A stretch of DNA of 64,000 nucleotides from Rotaria sp. Silwood1 (taxonomy: Eukaryota > Rotifera > Eurotatoria > Philodinida > Philodinidae). Position 1 is the stretch's first letter, and each line of letters begins with the position of its first letter. Positions 1 through 12,127 of this stretch are shown piece after piece. The notes beneath the pieces were generated by a model. It saw only the letters and a list, made by a program, of their open reading frames with translations. It was not told the DNA's origin and did not search any database. A program made the position numbers and the translations under genes. The stretch covers positions 1 through 64,000 of the forward strand of contig CAJNOP010000969.1 in assembly GCA_905250075.1 (NCBI GenBank), in the 5' to 3' direction.

Positions 1-159
1 TTTGTAGAGAATTTGGTGGTACATCTTCAAACAAATTAAAGACTCAACCATTATTATATAATAAGACCAAATCAAGATAGAAAGCTTACAAACATTTTGG
101 GATAGACAATGTCGATAGCATTGAGATGAATATCAGCATAGGATGTGTCCACAATTAAA

Positions 160-3100
160 TCAGAGTTTCTTACGCAATTTGTCGAGATAGTCTTGATTTT
201 CTTTAACTTCGCGATGATCCGGACCAAATGTTTGACGGGCAATATCAACAGCTCGCTCGGCACGCTCGAGGGCGTCCTGAAAACGACAAAGATGTTCAAG
301 TACTATCGCCATACTGTAGTGAGTGACGGCTATTGATGAGTGATCGATTAGAAAAGATCTTTGTTGAGATTCAATTGTCTTCTCATAGTATGAAAGTGAA
401 GTCGCATAGTCGCTCATTGAAGAATAAACCAGTGCAATTTTACCATAGGCCGTAGCTAAAGATGAATATTCCAGTGGGTCTGTTTTCTTCTGGATATCTA
501 GGTCCTTCCCATAGTATGTGAGCGCAGTGGAGTAGTTTCCTATTGCCTCATGTAAGCAACCCATAGTCCTATGGGTGCTAGCCAGCTGTGAATCATTGAA
601 TTCAAGTGCTTGTTGTATGATTTCAAGCACCTTTTCATAGAATGGCAATGCCATCGAAAAGTTTTCCATGGAGCGATGCATCTCGCCTATGTTGCTATAG
701 GTTGTAATCAGCTCAGGATGATTAGAAGGGAGAGATTTCTGCTGAATTTCCAGTTTTTTTTGTAGTATGAGAGTGCTGATGAGTAGTCTTCCATGGAATT
801 ATATGCCACAGCAATATTATTGTAGATTATTGCCAACTGAGGATGATTTGAGGGAAGAGATTTTTACTGAGCTTCCAATGTTTTTTCATAATATATAAGT
901 GCAGTTGAATGGTCTATCATAAAATTATATGCCGCAGTAATGCTATTGTATACTATTGTCAGCTCGGAAAGATTAGGTGGTTGAGCTTTTTGATAGATGT
1001 GAAGTGCCTGCTCAAAGTATGAGATGGCTGTTGAGTAATTTTCCATCGATTGATGGATTCCACCAATGTTGTTGTAGGTGGTAGCAAGAGATGAATGACT
1101 GGATGAGAGAGATTTCTGCTGAATTTCTAGTTTCTTCTCATAATATAACAGTGCATTTGAAAAGTCTCCCATAGACTTATATACCGCAGCAATATTATTG
1201 TAGGTTATTATCAGTTCAGGATGATTAGGTGGCAGAGCTCTCAGCTGGATATACAATGCCTGTTCACAGTACAAGATCGCTTTCGAGTAATTTCTCATTG
1301 ATCGATGGACTTCACCGATGTTTCTATAGGTTATTCCCAATGATGGGTGACTAGCTGGGAGAGATTTCTGCTCAATTTCCAGTGTTTTCTCATAGTATGA
1401 GAGTGCAGTTGAGCACTCCGCCATGGAATCATATGCTGCAGCTATGTTTTTGTAGGCTATTGCCAGCTCAGGATGATAGGGAGGCAGAGACTTCTGTTTG
1501 ATTCCAAGAGCGTTCTCATAGTATGACAACGAAACTGAATGCTCTCCAATCGAACACTTTATTGCATCAATGTTCTTAAGGGTAGTAGCTAGAGATAGAT
1601 GACTGGCTGGAAGAGATTTCTGCTGAATTTTTAATGCTTTTTCATAATATGAGAGTGCAGCGGAATAGTCTCCCATGGCTTCATTGGTTGCTGCAATGTT
1701 ATTGTAGGTATTTGCCAGATCAGGATGATTGGAAGGAAGAGCTAGCTGCTGAATACGAAGCGCTTGTTGACAGTATGAAATTGCTTTTAAGTAGTTTCCC
1801 AATGATCGATGGACCCCACCGATGTTGTCAAATGTTGTTGCCAGAGATGGATGCGTGGATGGGAGAGATTTCTGCTGAATTTCCAGTGTTTTTTCATAGT
1901 GTCCGAGTGCAGTTGAATAGTCTCCCATAGAATTATATGTCGTTGCAATGTTATTATAGGTTATTGCTAGGTCAGGATGATTAGGTGGTAGAACAGTCTG
2001 CTGAATATAAAGCGCCTGCTCACAGTGTGAAAGTGCAGTCGAGTAATCTCCGAGGGATTGGTGAAGTTCACCAATGCTGATATATGTTGTAGCCAACTCC
2101 GGATGATTGTGAGGAAGAGATTTTTGCTTGATTTGAAGTGCCTTGTTATAGTGCAACAGTGCTGCTGTAAAATCTCCACAAGATTTGTTTGCCACTGCGA
2201 TATTATGATAAGTTGTAGCTAGCGATGGATGATTGTTGCTGAATATTCAGCGCTTTTTGATAGTATGAAAGTGCAGTTGAATAGTCTGCTATTGATTGGT
2301 GAACTTCACCAATATTATTGTATGTGGTAGCGAATGCTGCATCGTTCGATGGTAGATGTTTCTGTTGAATATCAAGTGCCTTTTCGTAATATTCGAGGGC
2401 AATTGGGTAGTGTCCCGTGGAACCATGTGTTCCAGCTATGTTATTATAAGTTAAAACTAGCTGTGGATGATGAGGTGCAAGATATTTTTGCTGCATCTCC
2501 AGTATTTGATAAAAATATGAGAGTGCAGTTGAGAAGTCTCCCATCAGCTCATGTGCCAGAGCTTTATTGTTCTATATGGCTGTCAGTCTCGTCATAGCCT
2601 CTTCTGTACCAGTGCCATGTATTGTCGCAAGCAGTGTTTTATAGATTTCTACTGCTTTGTTGAATTTGTCAACTTTGATCATCAGTAACTCCATGCGATG
2701 CCAGCTAGTCGTCCCCTGAATTTCGCTTCGCATGTAATCAGTTAAACGTTTCAGTTGTTAATCAGTGTCGTTAGTGAATGTTAGATCAATCTCCCACAAT
2801 CGCTCTTCTACTTGTTTCATTTCACAAATTCGAAATACAGTGTGCATTGAAAACAAAATCTCTTCTTCTATGTCCGAGTAATAACTGATGTTGTTCAACG
2901 ATGCAAATGGGGTTGATACAAGGCATGGATCGAGCTCCATTTTGAACAGAGTGCCTATCAAGTCATTATTATGCCGAGCACTGTCGGCAAATGCAAGCGA
3001 AACTTGTCGATCAGTACTTGTTGACAGGAAACAGTTGAACGAAAGGAGACCACCTTTGTTTTTCTTCATCTTCTCAAAGCACTATTGATCATACCATAGA

Positions 3101-3880
3101 CAAATGGTTCTTTCGTGTACCACCAAATAGATGAATGAAGTTCATAGTCTATGTGAAAACGTTCAATTTTGTTCAACTGAGCATCGTTGCCAGCGTAAAG
3201 ATCACGACAAAAATCAACAAACTCTCTTTTTGTTTTTTTATCATGCTTGGTCTCCAAGATCAGTTCTTTGAGTAATTGTGAATACATAAATGATGGATCA
3301 AGTTCATAGAAATTAGTAAAAGGGGCTGTGGAAACAATAGTCATCGATGTCAAGTCAATTTCAGACTGACGAATAAGTTTTCTGAGTGAGTCACATATAT
3401 TTTCAATTTGAGTGAAGACTCCTCTGACTTTTTGGCTTTCTTTTGCCAATTGTTCATGTTTTACTTGATGACTAAATACATAAACTGAGTTAAGCTGAGA
3501 AATATCTTCAATTATAGGAGTGATCTGTTGACTTAGACCATCTGAAACAATCATGAACACGTTTTTTCCATCTTCAACATCAGTAATATAATCGACACAT
3601 TGATCGACATCTATAAATGTTTCAACTGAATCAGCAATGTCTTGAAATTCACTGATTGAGTGTTGATAATCTTTATTGAATTCTTGAAGATTTGAACGCA
3701 ACCAAATGATAATGACATTTTCCATGATGGAAAGCTGTTGACGCCGTGCCAAAATGGTTTCGTTCACTAGCTGTTCTTCAGTATTAATTTGACTACGGAT
3801 ATCACTATTGGACTTGAAAATAGAATTCTGCCGCTTAGATAGTAAGACTGTTGAAATTTGAGCAATTTTCCTTCATTAGA
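160..3880 (-). pseudogene. Decayed TPR-repeat / NAD:arginine ADP-ribosyltransferase gene
   Basis: Read on the minus strand, an ART-type domain (about 3880-2760) is followed by 18-19 kinesin-light-chain-like TPRs of 42 residues (126 bp) down to a stop at 160. Recognisable ART parts are the STS motif in FLSTSTDR and the EEEILF catalytic glutamate motif. It is broken many times. At about 3066 the frame jumps from GMINSALR straight to FEKMKKNKGG, losing roughly 50 codons that in the family carry the first catalytic Arg (YRGQG type). There are in-frame stops at 2758-2760, 2572-2574 and 864-866. A small deletion shifts the frame near 2230, and a shift lies in an 8-T run at 754-761. No ATG begins the upstream open frame. 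The family (ART fused to TPRs) is typical of bdelloid rotifers, where the transferase modifies arginine and the TPRs bind partners. The frame-broken TPR blocks remain highly similar to each other, so decay looks recent. An alternative is assembly error at some of these sites, but five or more independent lesions argue against that. Confidence 0.85.
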
Positions 3881-5427
3881 CAGCTATGATTAAAGACGTT
3901 ATACATACAGAATAAATCGAATATTATTTCTTTATTGGTTTGTATAATAAACGCGAAATATGGAGTAATGTAACGATGTGATACATATATTTTTTTCTTT
4001 GCCTTCTGTCGTCTATGATTTGTACAGATAATGATGTGTCATTGTCTGTTCTATGCACATGGCTTGTTTTTATTCTTTTCTCGTATGTGTATGCAAATGG
4101 CTACTTTTTAACTCGTTCAGAATGAAAAATGTATGTGCCAAAAATTTTCCTCTTTAAATGTGAGCGAAAAAATGTGAGTCTGTGATTCACCATAGTCAGG
4201 GTGGAAAAAACTGAGACTTCACTTTGAAGTTTGATGAAGTCTCAGAAGTCTCTTGAAGTCTGCTGTTTATCCCTCAAACATAGCTGTCTATACGTCAGAA
4301 CGCAGCTCATTTTCTTGCTAATATAGTCATTGATGTACTGAATGAGTGTGAATATAAAATGAAATATAATAATTCTAAGCTACTTAAGACACGTTTCGAT
4401 TTTGCTCAGGGATCACTATCAGAAAGGTTTGAAATTTCACAGCTAACGAATTATATTTCTTAAAATGATTATATATATGTACACATATAAAAATTTAAAT
4501 GAGCCATTATTATTAAGTCAGCATACTCTATCTATTCTATTTCTACGTTGCGAACAGAAATGTTGTTTTCTTTTTTTTTGTGGGCACCACATTTTTTGTT
4601 TACATTGTTGCTATTCGCTTGGTATTTTTCATCTTCATATTTCATTTTTCTTAAGTCAATATTCTTATTATTATGAGCATTGAATAAGATAGCAAATAAG
4701 GCTGTTATAAACATTTCTCATATTTGCAGCAGCAGATCTAAATGCACTGGTATATATTTTGATTAACTGACAAGTACAGCACAGATTATTTTTCCAAGTA
4801 ACAACTTGTTTAGTCCAGAAAAACGTATTCCAGCCATGTAAGTTACAAGAAAAGTTGTAATATGTTCTAGAACCTTCTAAGCTTTGCCATTAATGTCGTT
4901 CAGGATCTTTAGTCTCGGTAGTTAAGATCTGTGGTCGAGAGCACGGAGCGTATAAGTGAGTTCCACAAAAAATATAATAATAAACGATTTGTCAAAGTCT
5001 TTTTATGTTGCCTTTGGTTTCATGAAATAGACAATAGTCACTATAGATAAGATGATCTGCAGAGAATAGAAAATTGGTTTCAGTTCATTTTCATTTTGTT
5101 CATTTTTATCAACGCTTTGAATTTTAAACTTTTACTCGAGAGTAAAATTTTTAATCTTTTGCAGTTATTTAGTCGTGCATAACTATCAATGCTTTGCAAA
5201 ACTCACATACATGTTCGAAGAAAATATTGACTGTAAGTTTTAAATCAAGGTTTTGGTGGCTTCTCCCTCACAGTGAACAGCCAGGCAACAAAATCGATTT
5301 TCGAGATTTAAACCTATATCGTAGGTAGCATTGGAGCTGCTATGGTCTCGCGTTTAAGTGTATCTGGGATGTTACCCTATAGCGAGTATGTATTGAATAG
5401 TAGATATCACAAAGTACGTAAAATATA
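3881..5427. other. AT-rich spacer without recognisable gene
   Basis: Stops occur in all frames and no family is recognised. Around 4200-4265 the motif GAAGTCT recurs on a few-base spacing, forming a short imperfect repeat. The 60-72 aa open frames here are low-complexity and look like chance. Confidence 0.5.
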
Positions 5428-6078
5428 AAGGGTGGTCCAAAAGTTTCAGCCTCTCTCAATAAATCGACGATATCTGTCGCAAACTTATATATTTATAATT
5501 GATCAAAATATGCATTTGTGTACAGCAGAACTAGAGCTATCTTTTAAAATAAAAATAATTCGAAATTCATGAATTTGTTACTAGCTTGTGGTCATTTTAC
5601 TAATCTTGAATGAATATTTTCACATTGCATTTTTTGAGAAAAATAAAAACAAATTATTCCAACAAAACATTTAAATAATTTATAAGTTTGTTTGAATGCT
5701 ATTTAGCATAGACATCAATAATCAAATTTGGTGATGCGTTGGCCTTGTTTTTGGAATACTATTCATCATTTTCTCACATTTTTCTGGACTAAATTTTTCC
5801 ATATATCAACAATTTTTGTTTAACATCTTGTAATGAATTAAATTCATAGTTATCTAAGTCTTGTCGGAATGATACTCCAAAAATTTTCGATTGGCTAAAC
5901 ATCATCCATCTTCATGAGTTCATCATCAAAATCGATACATTCAGGTATATTTTCTACAAATTTTGGATCAGCTGCGGTACGGTGAGTTCGAGATGTATTA
6001 TCTTCAAAAATATAATCGTTATCTGGAAATAATTGTTGCATTGCAGGTATACAAACTTCTTCTAATAAACTAGTATGT
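5428..6078 (-). mobile_element. Truncated Tc1/mariner-like transposon with dead transposase
   Basis: On the minus strand between about 6075 and 5690 one frame reads as the C-terminal half of a Tc1/mariner transposase. It contains an [13 protein letters not shown] block (the catalytic Asp in D-N) and then a PIENFWS block (the family's N-P-I-E-N-L-W, whose Glu is catalytic). The codon just before PIEN is a TAG stop, and further stops follow. The spacing from that Asp to that Glu is 37 residues, counting the stop. The HTH DNA-binding half and the first catalytic Asp are missing: the reading ends at about 6078, where telomere-like sequence starts. The plus-strand left edge at about 5428 begins TATAAAGGGTGGTCCAAAAG, which resembles a mariner terminal repeat next to a TA target. 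I found no matching right-hand terminal repeat. Confidence 0.7.
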
Positions 6079-6086
6079 CAATCGAC

Positions 6087-6175
6087 AGGGTGTAGAGGTA
6101 TGGATGTGGGTGTGGGTGTTGACTGGAAGGATATCTGTTACCCTCCTCACATCCACATCCACACTCTTAAAGATG
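6087..6175. repeat. Interstitial telomere-like repeat, G-rich then C-rich
   Basis: The plus strand carries GGATGTGGGTGTGGGTG (two perfect TGTGGG units) and, about 30 bases later, CACATCCACATCCACAC. The order is G-rich then C-rich, an inverted arrangement. TGTGGG is the telomere repeat reported for bdelloids. The tract is short and degenerate, and it directly follows the broken end of the mariner-like element. Confidence 0.55.
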
Positions 6176-6759
6176 AAGTTCTTGAACTTCAATATAACAG
6201 AAAAGGCTATAATGCTTCGTTTACTTCGCTTTGCATATCAATCGTAGATTATTTTTCAAACAGAGAAATGCTATGGATTCGATTCTCGCCGAAGCAACCA
6301 CCACAGACGAAACGTACGATTCTCCTCTCTCTCTGTTTTTCGCGTTTCATTGAGTCAGGAATAGGTAAGTCGCATTTGGATGTTGACGTGTCTATACGTG
6401 TGGGTCAATGTGTTAGTGTAGATGTATCTGCCTACTCTAATGATCAAAAATTCTGTCATTGAATATGGTGTTGAATTTAGAACGTTTATTTTACAATCAT
6501 AGATCAAAATAACAATGAAGAGAAATCAAGGAATAACTGCTAATATCCTTTGAATATAATAAAATGAGACGTGACCAAATTTCATGTGTTTAGAAAGTGA
6601 AACTACGCTTACATACCGAAAATTGACGAGGCCACAGAAGGTAGTACCCAAAAAACTCACAGAAATGAAAGCAATATGGCGTGGGTGTTGATTTAACATG
6701 CACACCTCACAAGCATATCCACACTTTTCACACAGCTACACTCTTATAGAATGGGAGTT
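6176..6759. other. Spacer with scattered GTGGGTGTTGA motifs
   Basis: An open frame of 120 codons (6100-6462) spans the telomere-like repeat and has no recognisable domain; I do not call it a gene. The motif GTGGGTGTTGA occurs at about 6112 and 6680, and a related GGGGTGTTGACT lies near 9440, which suggests a dispersed short repeat family. Confidence 0.4.
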
Positions 6760-6885
6760 GACGGAGACAACAACAAATATTTCTGATATGCTTATCTGTC
6801 ACTATAACAAATCTTTTTATTTCTCTCTTATTTCAGATTCTATGTGAAATATCAGGTAGTAGTTAGTTATTTCGGAGATATTACT
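6760..6885 (+). repeat. Dispersed repeat, copy A
   Basis: This block contains ACAACAAATAT, then about 65 bases on TTTCAGATTCTATGTGAAAT and ATCAGGTAGTAGTT. A diverged copy with the same order of blocks lies at 14365-14495. Its function is unknown; it may be a fragment of an old mobile element. Confidence 0.45.
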
Positions 6886-7890
6886 ATGTAACAAAGCATT
6901 TTTGCTCATATTCATATATCACATAGATAGGTATAGAATGAAGATTAATCTATTGGATGTATCAATAAATGTAACACCTCTCATTTTAAAAATTATGACA
7001 AAAATCAATAAAAAATTTGGTTTACTAAGTAAAATCTTTTACAGAAAGAATTCCTCTACAAAAGTAACATTTAAATAAAACGATCATTAACTCATCAATA
7101 TTCTGACCATCAAATTAAATCACTTACTAAAACAATAGTATGAATGTGTTTGATATATTCTTGAACGAAGGAAATCGAAAATCCAACCCGAAACCGATTC
7201 TTGTGGTATGAAGATCAGAACTAGCCGATAGATGATTATCTAAACACTTAGTATGATTTTTCATAATCTAGTTGTTTACTGCATTCACATAACTACAAGT
7301 TGTACGATCGTGAATGAAAAATAATAGTGTAAAGTCTGTTATTAATGATCTCTAATGTCGAACTGTACATGTTGAAAATAAGTTGCAGAATTATTGGGTT
7401 CTCTTATAAAAAACCAAATCGAATTTAATCAATCAAGCTTGCATCTATAATGTAATAATGGGATAGAACAACAATGGCAGGAAGAAATAATCGAAATAAA
7501 AAGTGCTTAGTTTGTTGTGGGCAGGGAAACATAAACTTTTCTTCTTGAAGACATGAACTGAATTAAAAAATTTTTGTTTCATACTAGCCTTCACTTAAAA
7601 TGTGTCTGTCTGTACTAATCAAAGAAAGAAAAGAAAAACTGATAGAAAAGTAATGAGGCGTAACATTAGCATTGATACAAGTTACGACAGACATATTATG
7701 TCGCTCAAGGCAATATGTGATTTTATTTGACATCCAAAGAAAAACTTTTCTATTGATACATGACTTTGCTGATATTGGTTGTGCATTTATTCATTCATTG
7801 TATGCCTGTGAATGTGTATACGTCAACCATTGTATTATTAATATAAGCTAATAACAAGGACAATATTCATCTTTCAAGAGCAATTTTAAA
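6886..7890. other. AT-rich spacer, nothing recognised
   Basis: There is no open frame of note and no recognisable element. The sequence is AT-rich with many short homopolymer runs. Confidence 0.5.
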
Positions 7891-8187
7891 ATGGCTAAAA
7901 GTACCAATATGAATCTTGATAGAGTGCTCAACAAATACACAACCAATATAACTGGCAGTGATAAAAAAAGAAATGAAAATGAAGAAGCAAAAAGGAATGG
8001 TACTTCAGTTATCGAGGAAGATACGAAGGAAAAAGCATTGACCTCGTCGAATAACATCTCCAGAGTAAAAGGTAAGATGAAAAATCTGAGTGATTTTCAA
8101 CGAAAAAAGCCCGAATATTTCTTCAATGTCACTCTTGGTATGTTAATATTTTTAAAAGTAGCAATAGCCATTGAAGTACGTTTTTAA
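7891..8187 (+). CDS. Hypothetical small basic/acidic protein, possibly a first exon
   Basis: An ATG-started frame of 98 codons begins MAKSTNMNLDRVLNKYTTN. It is Lys/Glu/Asn-rich, hydrophilic over the first 75 residues, and ends in a hydrophobic stretch (LGMLIFLKVAIAIEV). Donor-like signals follow GTAAAAG at about 8071 (GTAAGA) and CACTCTTG at about 8138 (GTATGT). This may therefore be the 5' exon of a spliced gene whose later exons I could not identify. No family is recognised. The surroundings are repeat-rich non-coding DNA, and a chance open frame is a real alternative. Confidence 0.25.
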   Translation: MAKSTNMNLDRVLNKYTTNITGSDKKRNENEEAKRNGTSVIEEDTKEKALTSSNNISRVKGKMKNLSDFQRKKPEYFFNVTLGMLIFLKVAIAIEVRF

Positions 8188-8189
8188 AG

Positions 8190-9008
8190 ACTGCTCAAAT
8201 AAGCAAAAGACGAGCAAATTACAGTCTTTTTCTAAGTGATGCCAACTCATCACTTTTAGTCTTTGTCTGAAAAGTTCTCGACCAGGACTAGTCGAACTTT
8301 TCTGAACATTATGTATAGGTGTCCTCGTACTATGACTGACGGTAGTCTTGAAATCTGATAAGAATAATTCTTGAGTCAAAAGACTCGTTCTTGACTATGT
8401 ATTTGTAAAGAAACAGAAAGGTAAAATGTAGACATTGGGACTAGCCTTGATTGAGAACTTTTTAAGACAAAAACTATTCGAGACAGATGATAGGAACACT
8501 CGTTCGAAAATGATTTTAAATTGAAAAATTAAAGACGTCAGGGACACGTATATAGGATGAGTTGTAGACTTCTACAGTGGATGAGTGCGGATCAGTCGAA
8601 ATAGAAATATGTAAAGATGAAAGTTAGATTCGAACATGTATACAATATATCACTTATCCATCGTTTAGGCAATTGAATCATACGATCAAGAGGTCAAGTT
8701 CTACATGTTCACAATAATTGTGATGCGCTTTTTTTATGCAGTTTTTGTTCGAAGGTTTTTGATTTCTCATAGGGATAAAAAGCATTGTTCTACAAAATTT
8801 GAATTCAGAAAACTTTTTGAAGGAATATCTTTTGACCATTATCAATCTGAAGAGCCAGATGCATAAAAAAATTCATGTAAAATGCAAAAAATTACCACTA
8901 CTTATATTGGAAAGAGACGACACTTTTTCATGTAATAGTTCAATTTCTTTCTAAATTTAAATCACCGTATCCTAAAATATGAATTAAATCAACATCACTT
9001 ATTGCGAA
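8190..9008. other. Spacer with AAGACT-rich imperfect repeats
   Basis: Between about 8180 and 8420 the words AAGACT and AGTCTT recur on both strands (for example AGACTGCTC, CAGTCTTTTTC, TTAGTCTTTG, AAAAGACTCG), giving short inverted matches. Nothing coding is seen. Confidence 0.4.
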
Positions 9009-10705
9009 GGACGGGCGACGTTTTAGGTGCATTTCGACCCAATTAAAAGGTGAACAGAGATTTATCTAAAAGTTTCAGCAAATACTCAACTATATGTTAG
9101 TAATCATGGCTCAAAATTTCAGCTTGATCCATTAAACTTTTCGTCTACTTCAATCGATCAAAAACAGAGACTCTAAATATGCATAAAAATACCTATAGAG
9201 GCAACATTGTGGACCGTCGTTCTCCACTATGCAATTCAAGAGCATCATGATTTTTCTAGGGTCACTGGTAATTAGTGAGGGCTACAATATTGCAAGGACA
9301 TGAGGCAACGATAAAAACCACCCTGGTATCATTATGAAGTACACAGTCCCAGAAATTCATGAAAAAGCGCTATAGAGGTAACCTTGCGGTTGTTCATTCT
9401 CTACTATTGGATTCAAATGAGAATTGACTTGTCTGGTTTGGGGTGTTGACTCTGATTTAGCACGGTTGTGAGTGTAAATGTGGAGGTGGAATTGGTCTTT
9501 CTGTAGTGACAGAAAAGATCTACATTCAGACTCACTCGCTTTCACAGATCAAAAATACTCAAAGATAATACCGCTCCTTCCATTCACAATGTCTCACATT
9601 CAACCTCATGATTATTACTTACAAAAATATAATCTTTTAAAGTAGATTGATAAAGTCAAATCGAAATTCCCATGCTACATTACCCAACACAGTACTTCAA
9701 ATCTTATGCTATGTATTATAATTCATAATCACCTGATAGCATTAACTAGTGTATCCTCACATTACCTTAACACACTTTTCCTTACACAGTGGACATCTAC
9801 ATTCTTCTCTTAGTTTTTAATCTACCGCATCTAATATTCTCCACATTTAGACAGCTCCTAGACAAATATTTAGCAGCCTGACTCTAATACTGCAGGATAA
9901 ATGAATCCGATGTTTTCTCTATAATCATTTTCATTTCTACTTTTGATCCAATGTACATCATCATGATACCACGCAGCCTTCACTCACCCTCAAGTGTCTG
10001 CGATTTGCTAGTGACTCTGAAAAAGTTTGCCAGCGTAACTCATTTGGAGCTGAAATGTGGAACTTATGCATATTCTTCAAACTTGTTTTCCTACTCCGCC
10101 ATTTGTAAACTGAAAAATAACTTTTTCAAATAATTATGAAGGCTTCAAAATATTGTATAGAGTCTCAAAGCTTTTGTCCGCAGTTGCTTGTAATGAAGGG
10201 TAAGGAGGAAGGGGCAGCCGAAAAACCTCGATCTTAAAACTTACACTGGCTATTTTCTTCGAGATTATACGTGAGTTCCACAAAATTACTCTGCGTTCGA
10301 ATCACAAAGTGGAGCACGAAGGACCTCAAAGCTATCTCTATAGGGCTTTTTCATAGATTCCTGGGACTGTGTACTTCACAATGATATCAAGGCAGGTTTT
10401 TTCAGTGCCTCATGTTCTTGCAATATTGTAGCCCTCACTAATTACCAGTGATCCTAGAAACATCACTCTGGGTTTACAGGGTATAATGAAGAATGGCGGT
10501 CCACAATGTTATCTCTATAGGTATTTTTACGCATATTTAGAGTGGTCTGTTTTTGATGAAACGAAGTAGAGCAAAAGTTTAATAGATCAAGCTGAAATTG
10601 TGAGCCACGACTACTACCATATAGTTGAGTATTTGCTGAAATTTTCAGATAAGTTTGTCTTCACTTTCTAATTGGATCGAAATGCATCTAAAACCTCCTC
10701 CATTC
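9009..10705. mobile_element. Foldback element with ~390-bp inverted arms
   Basis: The left arm (about 9017-9410) is the reverse complement of the right arm (about 10305-10698). The arms match along their whole length with scattered substitutions and small indels. Landmarks are GTTTTAGGTGCATTTCGA at 9020 against TCGAAATGCATCTAAAAC at 10677, GGACCGTCGT at 9211 against GGCGGTCCACAATG at 10495, and GGGACTGTGTACTTCA at 10365 against TGAAGTACACAGTCCC at 9334. Each arm also holds an internal repeat of about 40 bp centred on CTCTATAG followed by TTTTT. The roughly 900-bp core has no transposase; it contains a GTTTGGGGTGTTGACT motif and AT-rich DNA. I could not define a target-site duplication. Confidence 0.75.
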
Positions 10706-12127
10706 TTTATTCTTAAATTTAAAATGCTAGAATTTATACTTAAAAAAAATAATATAAAGTAATGATATAAAGAGATTTAAATTAAAAATTTTTAAAATTT
10801 AGTATAAATATAAACATTTTAAAGTATATAAATTAGTGCTCCTCGCTGCTATATGAATATTGTTCTTTGTACTGTTACATTTTCATATTTCGATGTATTC
10901 TTACATTTTCAACATATGTAAATACAAAATATAATAAGACAGATCAAGATCGGGGCAGGAATGGACGAAGTATACTATCTGTTGTTGACTTCACTGTTAA
11001 TTAGAACGGCCTCCATGATTGTCATTTATTTCCATAATCTGACGAAGGTTTCATTAGAAGGCTGACGATTGAAAGTATATTTCTCCAATAGGTGAATGAT
11101 CATGGCGAATTTTTAAGACGTTTCAGAGTAGACCTGATAAAGGTTGTGGATATTTCGGACTATCTATGGTGATCGTCTTTCATTGTTTTTTGTTCACTCG
11201 GGTGATTAGATAAAATAAAATCTCGAAATTATTGTAAGACTCGTGTAATTCGAAGTTTAATTTTAATTGTTTTTTTGCCTTCTTTATACATAGTTTGAAA
11301 GAGTGAGCTTTTAATGCTTACAAACACTCTTGTCCGTCTGAAAAGCCTAGAGAAAAGTGGGAGGATGTCGTTTTTCTAATTTTTTTGATCACAACAATAC
11401 TCGCCATCGTTTCAGATGGAAGCTCAAAAAGAACTGATGCTATTGAAAACAATAAAAAAACACATGAATCAACTCAGACTTTTACGATGACTCCAAATAT
11501 AACAATTTTATTACATAGAGAGTGGATTTTGAAAAAGATAAATAAAATTTATGAATAGAATTCTATATATTAATCCAAAATTCAATATAAATGAGTTTTT
11601 TCAGCAATACGAAAAATGAAAAAAGAATCCGATGTACACCTTCGTGACCAATAGTATGATGAATAAATGATAAAAACTCCATATGGAAAATACTCTAAAA
11701 ACAGAAAATTGAACTTATTTCAGTACATGCACACTACGAATATGTACCGGATAGCAACGCAAAAGAAGGATTAGAAAACGATGATGTTGAACAACGTAAA
11801 CTATTTTATACAATAACTGTCCAATTGTAGGAATTGGTTATTCCTATAAAATCTTTTCTTAAAAACCTAAGTCTCACACATATCATAAATACATGATTTC
11901 TCAAATGTATAAGAGAATATTCTAATAGATAACCTAGTAGACAATATCACTTACTTCTTTACATTTTCTATCTCATTGATGATTTTCTCAGCATTATAAA
12001 ATAGAATACAAGTTATATGGAATGGTCAAAAGATATTCTAAGAGTGCCTATACCAATTCAACAACAGATTTCTACTTTGTCGAAAAAAAATTACTTCGAT
12101 TTAAGTTTCGATCTTATATAAAACAGA
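10706..12127. other. AT-rich spacer upstream of the 12.1-kb gene
   Basis: I see no gene or clear element. Poly-A/T-rich stretches precede the start codon at 12128 and may hold its promoter (TTATATAAAACAGAATG just upstream of the ATG looks TATA-like). Confidence 0.4.

Noticed and set aside
1634-1930. Plus-strand open frames opposite the TPR array
   Set aside because: Shadows of the 126-bp TPR repeat; composition follows the opposite strand.
6100-6462. 120-codon plus-strand frame
   Set aside because: It begins in the telomere-like repeat and has no recognisable domain.
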